Positions 11,364-24,582 of a stretch of DNA of 64,000 nt are shown in pieces. The position numbers and the translations under genes are program-made. The stretch is from Phoebastria nigripes (taxonomy: Eukaryota > Chordata > Aves > Procellariiformes > Diomedeidae): contig JAYKAV010002977.1 of NCBI GenBank assembly GCA_035582835.1, forward strand, positions 3,310,169-3,374,168, in the 5' to 3' direction. Numbering within the stretch: the stretch's first letter is position 1; each line of letters starts with the position of its first letter. The notes under the pieces are model-generated. The model did no database searches and was not told the origin of the DNA. It was given only the letters and a program-made list of their open reading frames with translations.

Positions 11364-14300
11364 TTCAGTGTCACAGCTGGATTTTTAGTTTTTTAAAAAA
11401 ATGGTGAGAGTCTCTGCATGAAAGGGCAAATTTATCAGAAACACAAATTCGAGCATGTTCTCAGCCTAATTAGCTAGTGTGCAATGCAATATAGCAAGAC
11501 CTGTATATAGGTGAAGGCTTAATTCATACTTTTTGGTCTTCTGGCTGCTGGACACCTGCATCCTCTCCCTCCCACCCCCAGCTGTTATTTGTTAAACAAC
11601 AGATACTATTCTCATCGCCATTTGCTGGGAAATACATTGAGGCCAATGTTGGGGATTTGTGGAGCTAGATGAAGAGATAAGATCCATTTTTGTTAGCCTC
11701 TTGCAGCGCCTTTCCTGCATTTTCTATTCCTTTCAGTTCTTCCTTCTTTTCTCCATACTTAGGGGTTATAAAATTTGTTGGGAGTTGGATAAAACAATTC
11801 TTAGAAATATCAAACTCAAGTATAAAAACACTGAGAAGAAGATCTAAAAATATGTGAGAAGAAAACTATGTTTTAAACAAAGAACACTTACTCTTGGTTG
11901 TGACAGTAAATTCTACCAAGTAAGTTTCAAGGAATAAAACGATTAGATATAGTCTCTTGTATAGTTGCTGGGGGGGAAAAAAAAAAACAAAACACCCTTG
12001 GAATACTGAAATGCCTAAATCTTCCTCTGGGAGGAGAATGAAGATCAACCAATGCAGGAAGGGATTAAAGGTATTTAAATTGATGCTGATCATCTATTAA
12101 CTGGAAACACAATTAGAAATGTCATTTAAGTTACGTTGCTTTAAATTAACCTACCTTGATGTCAGAGCAGTCTACTTTGAAGAATTCAAGTACTGCAAAA
12201 CACCTCAGTACCTCAAAACGTGATTCCTTATGCTCTCAAATGGGCATCTGAAGTTAGCACATATTTGTGACAGTCTTCACTGTAATTGTCTATACCTCAT
12301 TTTCTCATCTTTCCTTTTTTTTGTGTGTGCTGTGTTGCAGCCCTACCTGTCTGTAATTTCTGCTCTTCTTAGCCAGGCTGCAGCTCATGGCTGTCTCATG
12401 CATTGGAGCTCCTGACAATGCTTGCCTCCCCTGGGCTGTGAGAGCACCAAAGCCTCCTCCAAAGGAGGACTGATCTGTGGACAGTTCATCGAGCCTGATC
12501 TTCTCAAGACTGGTGCCAAGATAGGATGAGTGATCAGTGTTGTATAAAATTAAAGAAGTCTGCACCTAGTCCAGTGAAACCTTTTTTGCTCATTTCCCAC
12601 CATGGCCAGCCTCAGCATCCCCTGTGTGCCAGGGAGTGTGCTTCCAGCCTGGGCGAATGTACTGCTTTTCTGGGCCTAACTTTAGGGGGAGGCATGTGAG
12701 GGTCCTGGTGAGGTGAAGACATTGGTCTCAGGTCTGTGGAGGGACTGTGAATGTGGCTGCTCTCACTGCTTGTTAGAAGTACAACCCAAAGCTCAGTGTC
12801 AGCGTTAAGGGGCAGTTGCAGCGATGCTCTTCCTCTCTCCCATCTCTTTCTGGCAAGACACCTGCCCTCACTCAGAAAATGGGGGAGAGCAGAGGAGCAC
12901 ATCCTGCTTCTGTGACTTCCCCTGGCCATGCATGTCCTACTGCCGGGCACAGAGACCCTGCGTGGCACCAAGTAGGTACTTGAGGTTCGCAGGAAAGGTG
13001 CTGGGTGCAGGACCCTTTCCGTCCCCAGTTTTGGCAGGTGGCTTGCCGAGAAGGCGGCTCCTACAGAGTGTTTCTTTTTCCTTCTAGAGCCCCCACGCTG
13101 TGCCCCAAGCAGTCAGTGGTGAGCTGATGCAAGAGGAATGAAGAGGAGGAGGGAGAAGGCTGATCTGATCCTGGGGAGGGACCTCTGCTCTCACCAAGGA
13201 CTGCCATGAATCCACGATACTGGAGACTGTCTCCCTACAAGNTATGGGAGGTGTTGGCCCTCTTCAAGAGTCAAGTTTTCTTTGCATGCTTCTGCTGTTT
13301 CTCTTTAGCTGTTGATGTTCATCCCTCTCAGATGNTATCTAAAAAGATGTGCTTTCCTAGTATCACTCCTCAGGGTAGGGTGGCAGGCAGNTGAGATAGG
13401 GAACATGTCCTGAAAACCTATTACTAGCCTGGGAGGGTGAGCTCCCTCTCTGAATAGCTGCCTCTAGTACTTGCCTGGCAGACACCCTAGCAGCTATGTG
13501 CTTTGTGGGTGGGAGGTGGAGATTATTCCTGAAACTGAATTTGGGGCATGGAACATAAGTAATGGGGTGCAGACAAGCTGCCATGAGGCTGGTAGGGCCC
13601 AGGCCACAGTGTGCTTCAGTTCAAAAGCCTAAGTAGAGGGCGAACGGATCCTTTTCTCTGAGAGCTGAAAGGAAGTGAGGAGAAGTGAATGGGCCAGCAG
13701 CTTTCCTGGGGAGAGGGAAAGAAGGAGGACTCACTAGTAGGAGGGATACCTTTCTGTTCTGCTGAGCTGTCAGCCAGCTCTAACCCTTGCCTCCCCAGGC
13801 ATTCAGTTCTCACTCATGGAAACTGTGGCAGATACACGCATCTTATCAGGCTGCCCTTTTCCCTGTCCTCCAGCACCATCTTGTATGAAGAGGAAAGCAA
13901 GTTGTAACCCCTTTAACATCTTCTCCCAAAGACATGGCAAAGCTGTTTGGCAGCTGCCTTTCTAAATGCAAGCAGTTCATGTCTAGGCTGTGAGGTACAA
14001 TCACCAGAACGTGGCTGGTATGTGTGGAAAAGTCAGAATGAGCATGGAGAGCCAGGGGAGATGCAGAGCGGCCTGCCAGGATTGCTCAGAAGGGGTGGAG
14101 GGGCCAGATGGGGCTGCAAGTGGGCAAGGCAGGCGAGCCTCAGGGGCTGTGAAGACATTCACATCCCTTCTCCCAGCGATATATGTGGAATATGTTACTT
14201 TTTTGATCACCCTATGAGAGTAACAACACTGGGGAAAAGCATCACTGATGGTCCTGCAGTCCATGTAGCATAGGTGTCCTGGGCCAGAAACCATATGGAG

Positions 14301-16136
14301 CCTGGCAGAGACCAATGCCATTCAGGACTCATGTGGAGCCTGGGCTGATCCTCTCGAACTCCCCCACTGCCACTATCCAATGCGAAAGGCTTTGCAGGCT
14401 GTCCTCAGAGATCTTGAGCATGACTTGTGGTGGACTTGGTCCCTGTGGTTGGGCTAACACCTACCCAGGAGGGGCTGGGGGCATGAGAATCTGCAGGACA
14501 ACAGCTGTGCCCTTGAATGTGGGTGTGGGCTCTCTGGATTGTGAAGTTGTGATACCAGCCTCGATGCTGCCCCTCTGCATGCAGAGTTGGGCACCTGCAG
14601 CTGGTGTTTTCTCACACCCCCAGGATGAAAATCCCAGTAAGTTAAGCACATCTCCTGGATGCCAATCAGCCAGTCAACCAGGGCCAGAGCAATTGCCATG
14701 ACAAAAATCCCCAGGAAATCACCGTCCATGTTGTCTTCCTCACAGAGAATATCCAGGAAGGAGAGAGTCGTTTTGTTTGGGGTGCTGTCCCAAAACAGCT
14801 GCCGCAGTCACAACTGTGACTCTCCCTCCTCCCAAGGAGACTTTGGAAAATANTAAACTCAGAGTTGGGAGCGGGTTCGAGACAGAGAAAAGAGCAATGC
14901 CACAAGTGAAGGAACTACAAGTCACACAAGTGGTCTCTGAAGTGGAAAATTTAGTTTCTCAGTTCGATCCCAGCTCTCAGTTCAATGGCTGGCCCGCAAG
15001 ACTGTGTAAATGTTAGTTCCCTGCCCCATTTCTGGAGTGAACCAACTTGCTTAACAGCTCACAATTTTTATTTTTAGCTGTGCCAGCTCTGTACATTTGG
15101 CATGTGAGCAGCTAAGCCATCTAGGTGACTTCCCAGAGTGCCACATGCTCCTGTCTAAGCCAGATAAGCCGAGTCTAAGCTAGTGCTGTTCCTGAGCAAG
15201 TGCTGAAGAAGTCCCAAAGCAGTATTGTCCGAAATGACCCCCTTTGCAGAGGCATAGGCTCTACCTCCATAAAGGAAAAGCAATCCACAGCTTCCAAATG
15301 GAGTTGCTCAGTTGCGTAACAGCGCTTGTGAAAGAAGCTCACAAAGGCAGTTCTATGTCATCTTTACTCCTGCTGCAGGCAATACAGTGGGAATTAGCTG
15401 AGAGGCAGGTGGAGAAGGTGAAGAAATTTTGCTTTCTACTTGGTCAGGAAGACCTTGCAGCCCCACTTATCTGTGCAGCGGAATAGGGAGCGTGTGGACA
15501 CTTAGGTGTTATGCCATTGTAACCATCAAACTCTCGTTACCCAATGACAGATTAGAGTCTTTTCTGGTTTATGTGCTCTAGGCACAAAATTAAAAGGTCT
15601 GGCTATCTCCCAAAGAGCTTACAATTTAAACCATGAGGAAAAATAAAATATTAAAGGAATAGCAGAGAACATCAGAATCAAGCAATAATATGAGGTGAGT
15701 GAAGGAACAGTGTATGCAGTTGATGCATGTGATGGCTACTGATGAGCCTGAACTTTTCAGTAACCCCACTGCCCTTGGGTGTGTAGCCAACCCTCAGGAT
15801 TTTTTTTTTATTATTTCTCTTTTCTTGCAAGAGGCCTTTTATGAAACCAGTACTGTGGGCAGAGATTTTTGTCACCGCAACTGTCATTGCACAAGGAGGC
15901 ATATAATTAACCTGCATTTTGTATCCCTTGAAGAGCNGACAATTGTCGGATTTGTACTGCAATATCATGGAATGATGTCATATATGCTTAAAAATAAGAA
16001 CACTTCATTCTCTGGGATGGGGAAGTAAAGTAAAGTGATAAAGAGGGAAGGACTGAGAGGCACAGAAGCTTCACCATCTTTTTCTTTTTTTAGGGAGGTA
16101 CCAGCAAAGCAAGATAAACTGGATCTATCCTCTGTC

Positions 16137-16143
16137 TATATAG
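16137..16143 (+). promoter_or_regulatory. TATA-like element separated from gene 2 by the solo LTR
   Basis: TATATAG lies a few bases before the LTR insertion point. If the 528-bp LTR and one copy of its target duplication are removed in thought, this motif would sit about 50 bp upstream of the gene 2 ATG, a plausible core-promoter distance for a short 5' UTR. In the present sequence it is about 580 bp away. Its use as a TATA box is inference. Confidence 0.3.
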
Positions 16144-16146
16144 CAG
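16142..16146. repeat. Target site duplication AGCAG (left copy)
   Basis: AGCAG here is repeated exactly at 16675-16679 on the other side of the solo LTR. Five-base duplications are usual for ERVL-type integrations. Confidence 0.6.
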
Positions 16147-16674
16147 TGTTGTCGTTTAACCCGACAGGCAGCCAAACACCACACAGCCACTCACTCACTC
16201 CCCCCCACAGTGGGATGGGGGAGAGAATCGGGGGAAAAAAAAAAGTAAAATTCGTGGATTGAGATAAAGACAGTTTAATAGAACAGAAATGGAAGGGAAA
16301 ATAATAATAATAACAACAACAATAACAATAATGGTAGAATATACAAAATGAGTGATGCACAATGCAATTGCTCACCACCCTCTGACTGATACGCAGTGAT
16401 CGCTACTTCCTGGACCACACCTCCTATTTATATACTGAACATGACGTCACATGGTATGGAATACCCCGTTGGCCAGCTGGGCTAGCTGTCCTGGCTATGC
16501 TNCCTCCCAGCTTCTTGTGCACCTGGCAGAGCATGGGAAGCTGAAAAGTCCTTGACTAGTAGACTACTTACACTGATGTTTTTAGTTGTTGCTGTTACCA
16601 ACATTCTTCTCATACTAAATCCAAAACACAGCACTAGGAAGAAAATTAATCCTATCCCAGCCGAAACCAGGACA
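16147..16674 (-). mobile_element. Solo LTR of an avian ERVL-type retrovirus, antisense to gene 2
   Basis: Read on the - strand it starts TGTCCTGGTTTCGGCTGGGATAG and ends with a CA dinucleotide, the usual LTR termini, and is flanked by the 5-bp duplication AGCAG. This 5' motif is typical of abundant ERVL-type LTRs in bird genomes. On the - strand it has a TATA box (plus-strand TATTTATA at 16425-16432) and an ATTAAA poly(A) signal (plus-strand TTTAAT at 16274-16279), and it contains an AAT/AAC-type microsatellite near 16301-16332. No internal retroviral genes flank it, so it is a solo LTR left by recombination. One ambiguous base lies near 16502. It ends 44 bp before the start codon of gene 2, inside that gene's expected promoter or leader. 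Confidence 0.8.
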
Positions 16675-16718
16675 AGCAGTTTTTCAGAGACAACATAGCC
16701 TTGTAAATCAGAAGTGAA

Positions 16719-19700
16719 ATGTTAACAGTAAGCGTGGTGCTGGTATTTTTTGTGGTGTCTCTGCTGGTTTTGCAGTTTCTGAAATTGCAATGGATGCGAA
16801 GACGATTTCCTCCTGGACCAACTCCATACCCCTTCTTTGGAAATCTGCTGCAGATGAACTTCCAAATTCATCATGAGATCCTTAAAAAAGTATGTATTTT
16901 CAGGCAACTAATTAATGGACTCATAAGCTGATTGAAAAGTAAATGTGAGTGTTGAACATAGTCTTATTTTGAGTGCCGGGGAGGGATTTATTCTAAATTG
17001 TATAAATGTGAAAATAGGCGGGGATCATTAAAATATCTGTTTCTTGGTATGAAAATTTCCAGCTTACTATGAAACATGTCATTAAAACCTTATGTGCAGA
17101 TGAACAAAACAATACTGATGATAATATTCCTGTCTTACACATAGGAAAAAGATACATTTTAAAGGAGAGTCTTTAATTCTGTGCAGTCTTTCGCATGTCT
17201 GTGTGTTGACTGTTGTTGCACTGGCAGTTTCTAAATATCTCATGAAATAGCTACTGAGTGCATATGTGTTTCCATTATAGAAAGGATGCATTTTTTTTAT
17301 ACTTATTCAACAGATTTTTCAAAAGATCTTAGAATAAATGTTTTTTTCTGACTTACAATTTGGTCAGATTTTCACAGTAGACTTCAGTCTGCTGAGCCTG
17401 ATTGAGCTTTTAAGTAGCTGAAGTAATTCATTGTGTGCCTATGCTCAAACTCTTTTCTAAGTCCGGTTGTAATGCTAGAATTTGTATCCTAGTGTTTTAT
17501 ATTCCTCATACCTATATATTAAATATTTAACATTTAAATATATAAGTAATAGCACCTCACTTTCACTCTTTGTTCTCAACCTTCCTTTTCCCTGATTCTT
17601 CCCTGTCCTGCCAGTTCTCTTCTCCCGCGTTGCATATTTCAAGGCAAAGCAGTATGGCTCCACAACACAAAATTATAGCCAGTGCACTTCTGTTGTGTTT
17701 TCTTCTATTTCTGACCTCTCAAACCTGAAGAGTAATATTGCTCATCCCAAGATTTCAAAAGCCATGAATTAGTCCTTCCAAAAATGAAATTAAACACAAA
17801 TGTGCAAGCACATGCATATACATTTTTGCTCAACGTGCATATCTGTTCCCTCGTGTTTGCTCCCAGGCAGCAAAATTTTGTACTCCTCTAGTCCTGCAGT
17901 TCTTGGGATGTTTTGGCAACTCCCCACTCTTCCCAGCCTATTCTGCCCCACAGACTTGCTACTTTGATCTATGCACTGTTGCACTTCCCTCAGCCTTTTA
18001 CTTTTCCAGCTCCCGATTCTCCAGCCAGGGAAAGGACTGTCCTGCCTACTTCCAGTGATGTCTGTGTGCACGGCACTGTGGAGACAAGGCTATCATAGCT
18101 GAGCTAGAAAGGAGAGGGTGATTCCTGCTTTACCCACCTCCTCAGCTGCTTTTGCTACACTTAATACACAAAGGGGAATCTGTAGATGGTTCANGTAAAA
18201 CTGATGAGCTAATGTTTTCTCCTTACAAACATGTAAGAATTCCTCTGCAATGAGTTTGAATTGTCTCAAATAACATCAGATTATTTGAGACAATTAATAA
18301 TCTCTCATTATTAAGAGATAAGATATTAAGATAATATCTTAATATAATCAGATTATTATATTAAGATGTTATCTTAATATAATGAGATAATAATGATATC
18401 TCATTATTAAGAGATGAGAATTTATCTCATGAGAATTTATCTGATAAATAACATCAGACATTGGCAATATTGGCTGTCTGACATTTTAGGAACATCTTGG
18501 TCTTTAGTAAATGAGAGTTTAGATAGAAACCTGACTTCAAGCTATATGATATGTAGGAATAGATTTGATGCTCTCTTCTCAAGGTCAACCACCCCTGGGG
18601 CATCTGCCAAGGGAAAAGATCTGGTTCATCTTGTTTGATTCAAATGTACTGGTTCTCACCCGTGTTGTTCTGATGCTGCTTTGTTCTACAGATGGCCAAA
18701 ATGCATGGCAATGTCTTCACCTTATGGGTTTCAAACGTTCCTGTAGTTGTCCTGCAAGGGTTTCAGGCAGTGAAGGAAGGTCTGACTGCCCACGCTGAAG
18801 ACGTTGCTGGAAGGCCAACAAGCAGTACCTTTCACATTTTGACTCATGGAAAGGGTAATTATTATTTTCACAAATTCTTTTCATGTGTTCTAACCCTGGT
18901 TTTGGAAACTGATTTAGAGCCTCGAAGTCCTTAATTTACCATGGGAAAAAAGGTTAATATTTTCACGAGTTTTTATGAAACATTTCTTCTTCTGATTCTG
19001 TCAGAACAATAATGACAGAATATAGCTATTGTAAGAGTTTCTATACAGGAAATAGATGGCTAAACTAGAAGAAGAAAGGAGAGGAAAGAGGAATGCTGCC
19101 GGACTGCTGGCAAAAATTTGAAAAAATTAGAATGGAAAGAAGCCTCTTTGATGTATTAACTGTATCAATTCATTAATTTAAAAAGCATTAACAGCATTAG
19201 TTCATTATGATCCTAGGTGTTATGTTCTCTAATGGTCGTCTCTGGAAGCAACAGAGGCGTTTTGGACTTGCAACAATGAGGAAAATGGGAGTAGGGAAAA
19301 AAGACCAGGAGTATCGACTACAAGAGGAGGCCTGTCACCTGGTGGAATATTTACGGGAAACAAATGGTATGTGACTCAGTATGCAGGTCAGTCTGTGCAA
19401 TGGGTGATTTTGCTGAAGAATGGGTCACCTGTAGCTTTTGAAACTATTTGATTACAAAAACGGATTTAAAGTGTACATGCAGAGCTGAGTCTCAAAGGTC
19501 TGCATCATAGGATCTGCATGAGACATTTCCTTGCAGAAGTGCTACATGTGAAACCCCACAGTATGAACTTAGAACTGAGACTCCATGGTCCCTGTCTGTT
19601 CGTGTTATTATTTCTTAGTCGGTTTTACATTACTCATGGTCACAGAATCGGGGTAAAAGCGAACAGTAACAAAGTAAGTGTCACAACACCCCATATCCCT

Positions 19701-22700
19701 CTGCAGAAAAGAAAAACAAGGCACGAAATATTAAAAGCTTTGACCAAGGCTGCACAACCCTATGGCTCTGCTCTGGCAAGTGCAGTGGAAAAAGCTCACC
19801 TCACATGACTTGTGGTAGCCTCCTCAGTAAGAGAGGAAGTTTGTTCAGATCGTGCTGCTGAATAACGGGGTGAATCTATAGGTATGCTCAATTATTCTAT
19901 TATTCAGGTGTAAAGGATATGAGCAAAGAATAGAAGGTGGTTCTCTTTTCAGTTCAGCTGCTTATTCACACAATGTCTCAGCTGACCTTTTTTGTACCCT
20001 GGTTATTGCCAAACATGAGATCTACTGATGCCAAGGTTCTGTGAAATCTGGGTATTTTTATAACTGCTACTACTACTAATTCCATTCCCACCAGCAGTCT
20101 TGCCTTTTTTTAACGAACAGTGTTTTTTAGATGTCTGAAGTTACTTTTTACTCATGCCTTTTACCAATAAATTGCAATTTGCCATCCAGCAATCTAATCA
20201 ATGTCAGAAGTGTTTATAAAATGTTGTCAGCTCTCCTTTCAGTGGGAAAAGCAGGAACAGTAAGTGTTAATGGTAAATGCTGTTCACTGTTCACAGGAAA
20301 ACCTCTGGACCCCACAATGCCTGTTGTTCATACTGTCTCAAATGTGATTTGTTCTGTGATTTTTGGACATCGCTTCTCTACAGATGATGAAACTTTTCAC
20401 CGCTTGATTGAATCCATTGATACTATAACAGCATTTGGGAACAGCATCTTTTTTTTTGTGAGGAAAATGATTTTTTTGTTTGTTTACTTTACATAGATAA
20501 TGAAAAAGGCAACTCGCTTGTTACTTTTATAACAAAAATAAATACTGGTGCATCTGGAATTGCTGGAGTACGCATCAGAACAGGACTTCCAGATGCCTAG
20601 TTCAAAACTTGTTTCAATTGCTTATGCTTCATCATAGCACAGAAGTTTCCCATGTCTGGTGGACAGGGATGGAAACATATAGGCTTGCTACATGTTTGGG
20701 AGATGTACAAAGGATTTTCCTGCAAAAGTGCTACCTGTACAACTCCGGTGTTTGAAACTATAACTGAAACTCAGTAGTAAAATATAGGTAAAAATATCTG
20801 AAAAGCTCTGAAATAGGCTTATCTTAAATTCTGTCTGACAAAGTGGCTTTCTTCACTATATGAAATCATATGACTGTCAACAAACGTCAAGAGTAACATG
20901 GGTGTTTACTACTTCCTTCACTACTGTTAGCTAACTTCATAGAAACTTAAGTAGAGCAACTGTTTTGCGCAAAGGTAACATATAATGAAATTGCTTAATG
21001 GTAGCTTTTCCCTATAGTTTTTGGCAGCAACACCTGTACCACCTCTGCATGTCCTTATAAGAATTCAGTAATACACGCTGGAAGTCACTCTCCATTAGCT
21101 GCTGGATGATATTTGTCTCCATTCAAGACAGCAGCTCCTAACTTCACATCTGGTCCGCTGGACAGAAACAATTGCTATCTTGCTTCTGTGTGAAGCTGTG
21201 ACTGCAGCTGCAAAAACAGCAGAATAGACTGCCTCAAACAAGGGCAGTTTTATCATTAACCATCTATGAATGGGAGCCACAATACTGTATACAGTCAAGA
21301 AGTCAATTTACCAATGTACAAGGCAGCCTGCTTCTGCAGAACTTGCTGGAACTCATCCGGCTTTGTATCTTGCATGATTTCCACCATCTCTTACTAACTG
21401 GAAACTGCTGTAATCAAGGTCCTAGAGAATTTGAGGACTAAATTGATACTTTTGGTAAATAAAATAAAATAAAACTACTTATGATTTTTTTCTCCCAGAA
21501 GATGCAGGTGGAATGATTCCTCAGCTATCTTCTAATCAGGGTAAACACAGGATCAGATATTTCTAAACTGCTCTCAGTAGGGATTTGTATAAGTTGTTCT
21601 TAAAAACTCTTAATAGTATGTCCACAGCTAACAAAAACATTCTGGTCCAATATTTCATTCTGTCCTGCTCTCCACAGTGCTTTCACAGTGATGTACAATC
21701 CTTTAATGATGGTCTGTACTAATCTGTTTTACTGGTAAATGGACAGGTAGTTTTAAGCAAAATTATGCAGTAGGACGAAGAAGAAATACAAGCCAGGAAT
21801 CTGAATAGGTTTGTGGGAAGATAAATCTTTGTAATGCAGCTGCCATTTAAATAGGTAAGCCCAAGAGTTATGACCTATTGCGTAATTTAAGCTGCAGTAA
21901 TTCTGTAAACTGGAAGGACATGGTGCAATCTGCAAAAGGGGAAAAAAGAAAGGGAAATTAAGTAGAGGAAAGGAATTAATGTAAGAAGTGTTTTGTTTCT
22001 TTTCTGCTGAGATGTGGTTTTATAATGGTATAAGTGCAAGAATGTGAATAGGTTTAGAACAATGAATAAACAGTAGGGAATCCACACGGCTCAGTATTTC
22101 TACTTCATCAAGTTGTTTTGCAAGTCACACAGATGTGACGTGTTTGCTTCTTTTCTATGAGAAGGCGTATCTGAGTAAAATCCCCATGCATTTGGTATCC
22201 TACAGTAAGAAAATAAACCTGGGTTTGGATATTTCTATTTTCAGTTAGCAGGCGTGTCAAGGAAGTCAGCCTGGATCTGTTTTTTAGTGACGAGAGAGAA
22301 ATGATACGTATGTTGGATAAACTGAGAACAGGGACATGTTTTATATGAGGTCCTTGCTACTGAAGTTCAGCCTAGCAAAGAATTGGGGTACAGAGGAACT
22401 TCATTTATTCTTTGTACATCACAATGGAAAATCTATAGCATAAAACTAAGATAAATTCTGCTCCAGGGAAAAATGGGATTAAGAAAGGCTTTAATGAATC
22501 AAGGGATAGGCACTATCCCTTCAATGTAATGGTGAAGATGCAGTCATCAGAGTCTTTCATTTGCTTTTTCCACTACCCAAAAGCCTGTATTAAGATTCAA
22601 ATTTATTTTGCTAATGTCAGTAATACCACATATCTAAAATACCTCTTTTATAGGTATATGAAATGTTTCCCTGGCTTGCAAGCCATTTCCTAGCACCATT

Positions 22701-23257
22701 TAAAGAGACTGTGTCCAGCATAAATTTTGTGAACACTCTATTAGCAAAGGAACTTGAAAGCCACAAAGAAAAAGGAAAACCAGATGAAAATCAAGATTTT
22801 ATTGATTACTATTTGGATGAGATAAATAAAGTGAGTATCTCTGAACTCTTCTTATGCTCCACTAACAACAAGGGATTTAAAGTGCTCCTTTGATTATAAT
22901 GATGTCTAATATAAATTTAGAAGTATACAATTTCTCCATAGAAAAGCTCATAGGTAGATGAATTAAAAAAAGCTGACACTAAGAGATGGCAGGAGGAGGA
23001 TGAAGTAATAATGTAAGTAGATTTACAGGTAGATTATCTATAACCACAATAATAACAGATCTGCATATGGTTAAGGTACAACTAGAAATGACTGTTATGA
23101 TGGGATTTGCAGCATGAGTAGGAAGCATGTACAGTTAGTAACTTTGTCATGGCTGAAGAACAAAATGTGTATCTGGATAGGATAAATTGACAAATGTACT
23201 GGAGAATATTAGAAAATGTCTTCATATTATTCAGAAAGTTTTATTTTCTAGCCCTTT

Positions 23258-23333
<76 letters not shown>

Positions 23334-24516
23334 CATTTTGTATTGTTTCAGTAAATATTCCTGTGATGCAAGGTGGTTTACTTCTTTTTTGTGTGCCAAA
23401 ATTTGATCTTTCCAATTCATATCTGCAGACTAAAGGAGATGCTGATGCTACTTATGATGAAGAAAACTTGATCCAGACTATTTTTGACCTCTTTCTGGCA
23501 GGTACAGAAACTACAGCCACCACTTTATGTTGGGCATTGCTCTATATGGTGGTTTATCCTGATATTCAAGGTAAGCACACCCAAACGCTTCTGCAACTTT
23601 TTAGAAATTATACATGTTCAAATAGTAGTAGAGCTTGTTCAAACAATAGTAGAGGAACTAATTATTAGGGTATGAATCAGCTGAACTGCATGTATCTGTT
23701 TCTTGCTCTATCCTTTTTAACATACAGGCCAGTCATTTTAGGTTTCGTTTTTAAGAGATCTATACAGAATGCAGGGCGTGATTCATCTGATCAGATGGAG
23801 GAGTCTAGTCTCGGATGAGATAAATTGCACCATTGCCCCTCCACTGACAATAATGATTAGACTTCCACTGAGGACAAGGTGGAGTCTTCAGGTCATCCTT
23901 TTCAACCCGTGACTGCTACTCTTTGATGTGCTCCTGGCTTCTTTGCAGCAGAAATAATTTCAATACAGTGGGAGGTTGCTAATATGTGTGGTTATTCCAT
24001 GAAGCTTAAAACTTCAAACATAGATATCTACATATAAATAGATACAAAAAAAGATTGGGGTGAGTAGCTTGAAACTGTACACTTTTAATAATGATATTCA
24101 CAGAAGAAAGATACAGGTTGGCAGAGTAAAATAAGTGAAAAGGAAGAGTCAGAGTGTACAGAATAAAAAGGATTAAAAGTATACAAATCACTTCAAAGGC
24201 CTCATATTTGAGAGTTTAAGCTGGGTACCAGGCACAGCAGGAGGCGGGCAAGAAGAAAATGGTGGAAGTGGTAAGGAGAAAGGATCTCCCATTGTTGTTA
24301 CCTAACAGCTCTTCAAAAGACCTAAAATTTGAGACTGGATTGCACATACTGAATTTTCACAACATGATCTTTCACCCTCTCAGGATATATTAAAACAGTC
24401 TTAAGTTTCCTGATGCATAGGGTCAATCTAATTGCAATGATAAAGGCTGTAGTATTAATCAGACCATTTCAACTCAGAAATTAATCAGAAATTTCCACTT
24501 CAGCTCAGATTGTAAG

Positions 24517-24582
<66 letters not shown>

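Larger units (their letters stand above)
7982..16141. other. Intergenic region between genes 1 and 2
   Basis: About 8 kb without a P450 exon or any other convincing coding exon. Between 12.6 and 15 kb the sequence is somewhat GC-richer and shows many short overlapping ORFs on both strands, but none has a recognisable domain or splice structure. Listed separately are a long hairpin near 9.6 kb and two abutting hairpins near 11.3 kb. Single ambiguous bases occur, for example near 8284, 8790, 9603 and 11132. The 8.2-8.6 kb stretch has a repeat-like look but was not identified. Confidence 0.45.

Noticed and set aside
14454..14729. A - strand open frame starting with a hydrophobic MDGDFLGIFVMAIALALVDW segment
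   Set aside because: It looks membrane-like but matches nothing I know, overlaps open frames on the other strand, and shows no promoter or splice evidence.
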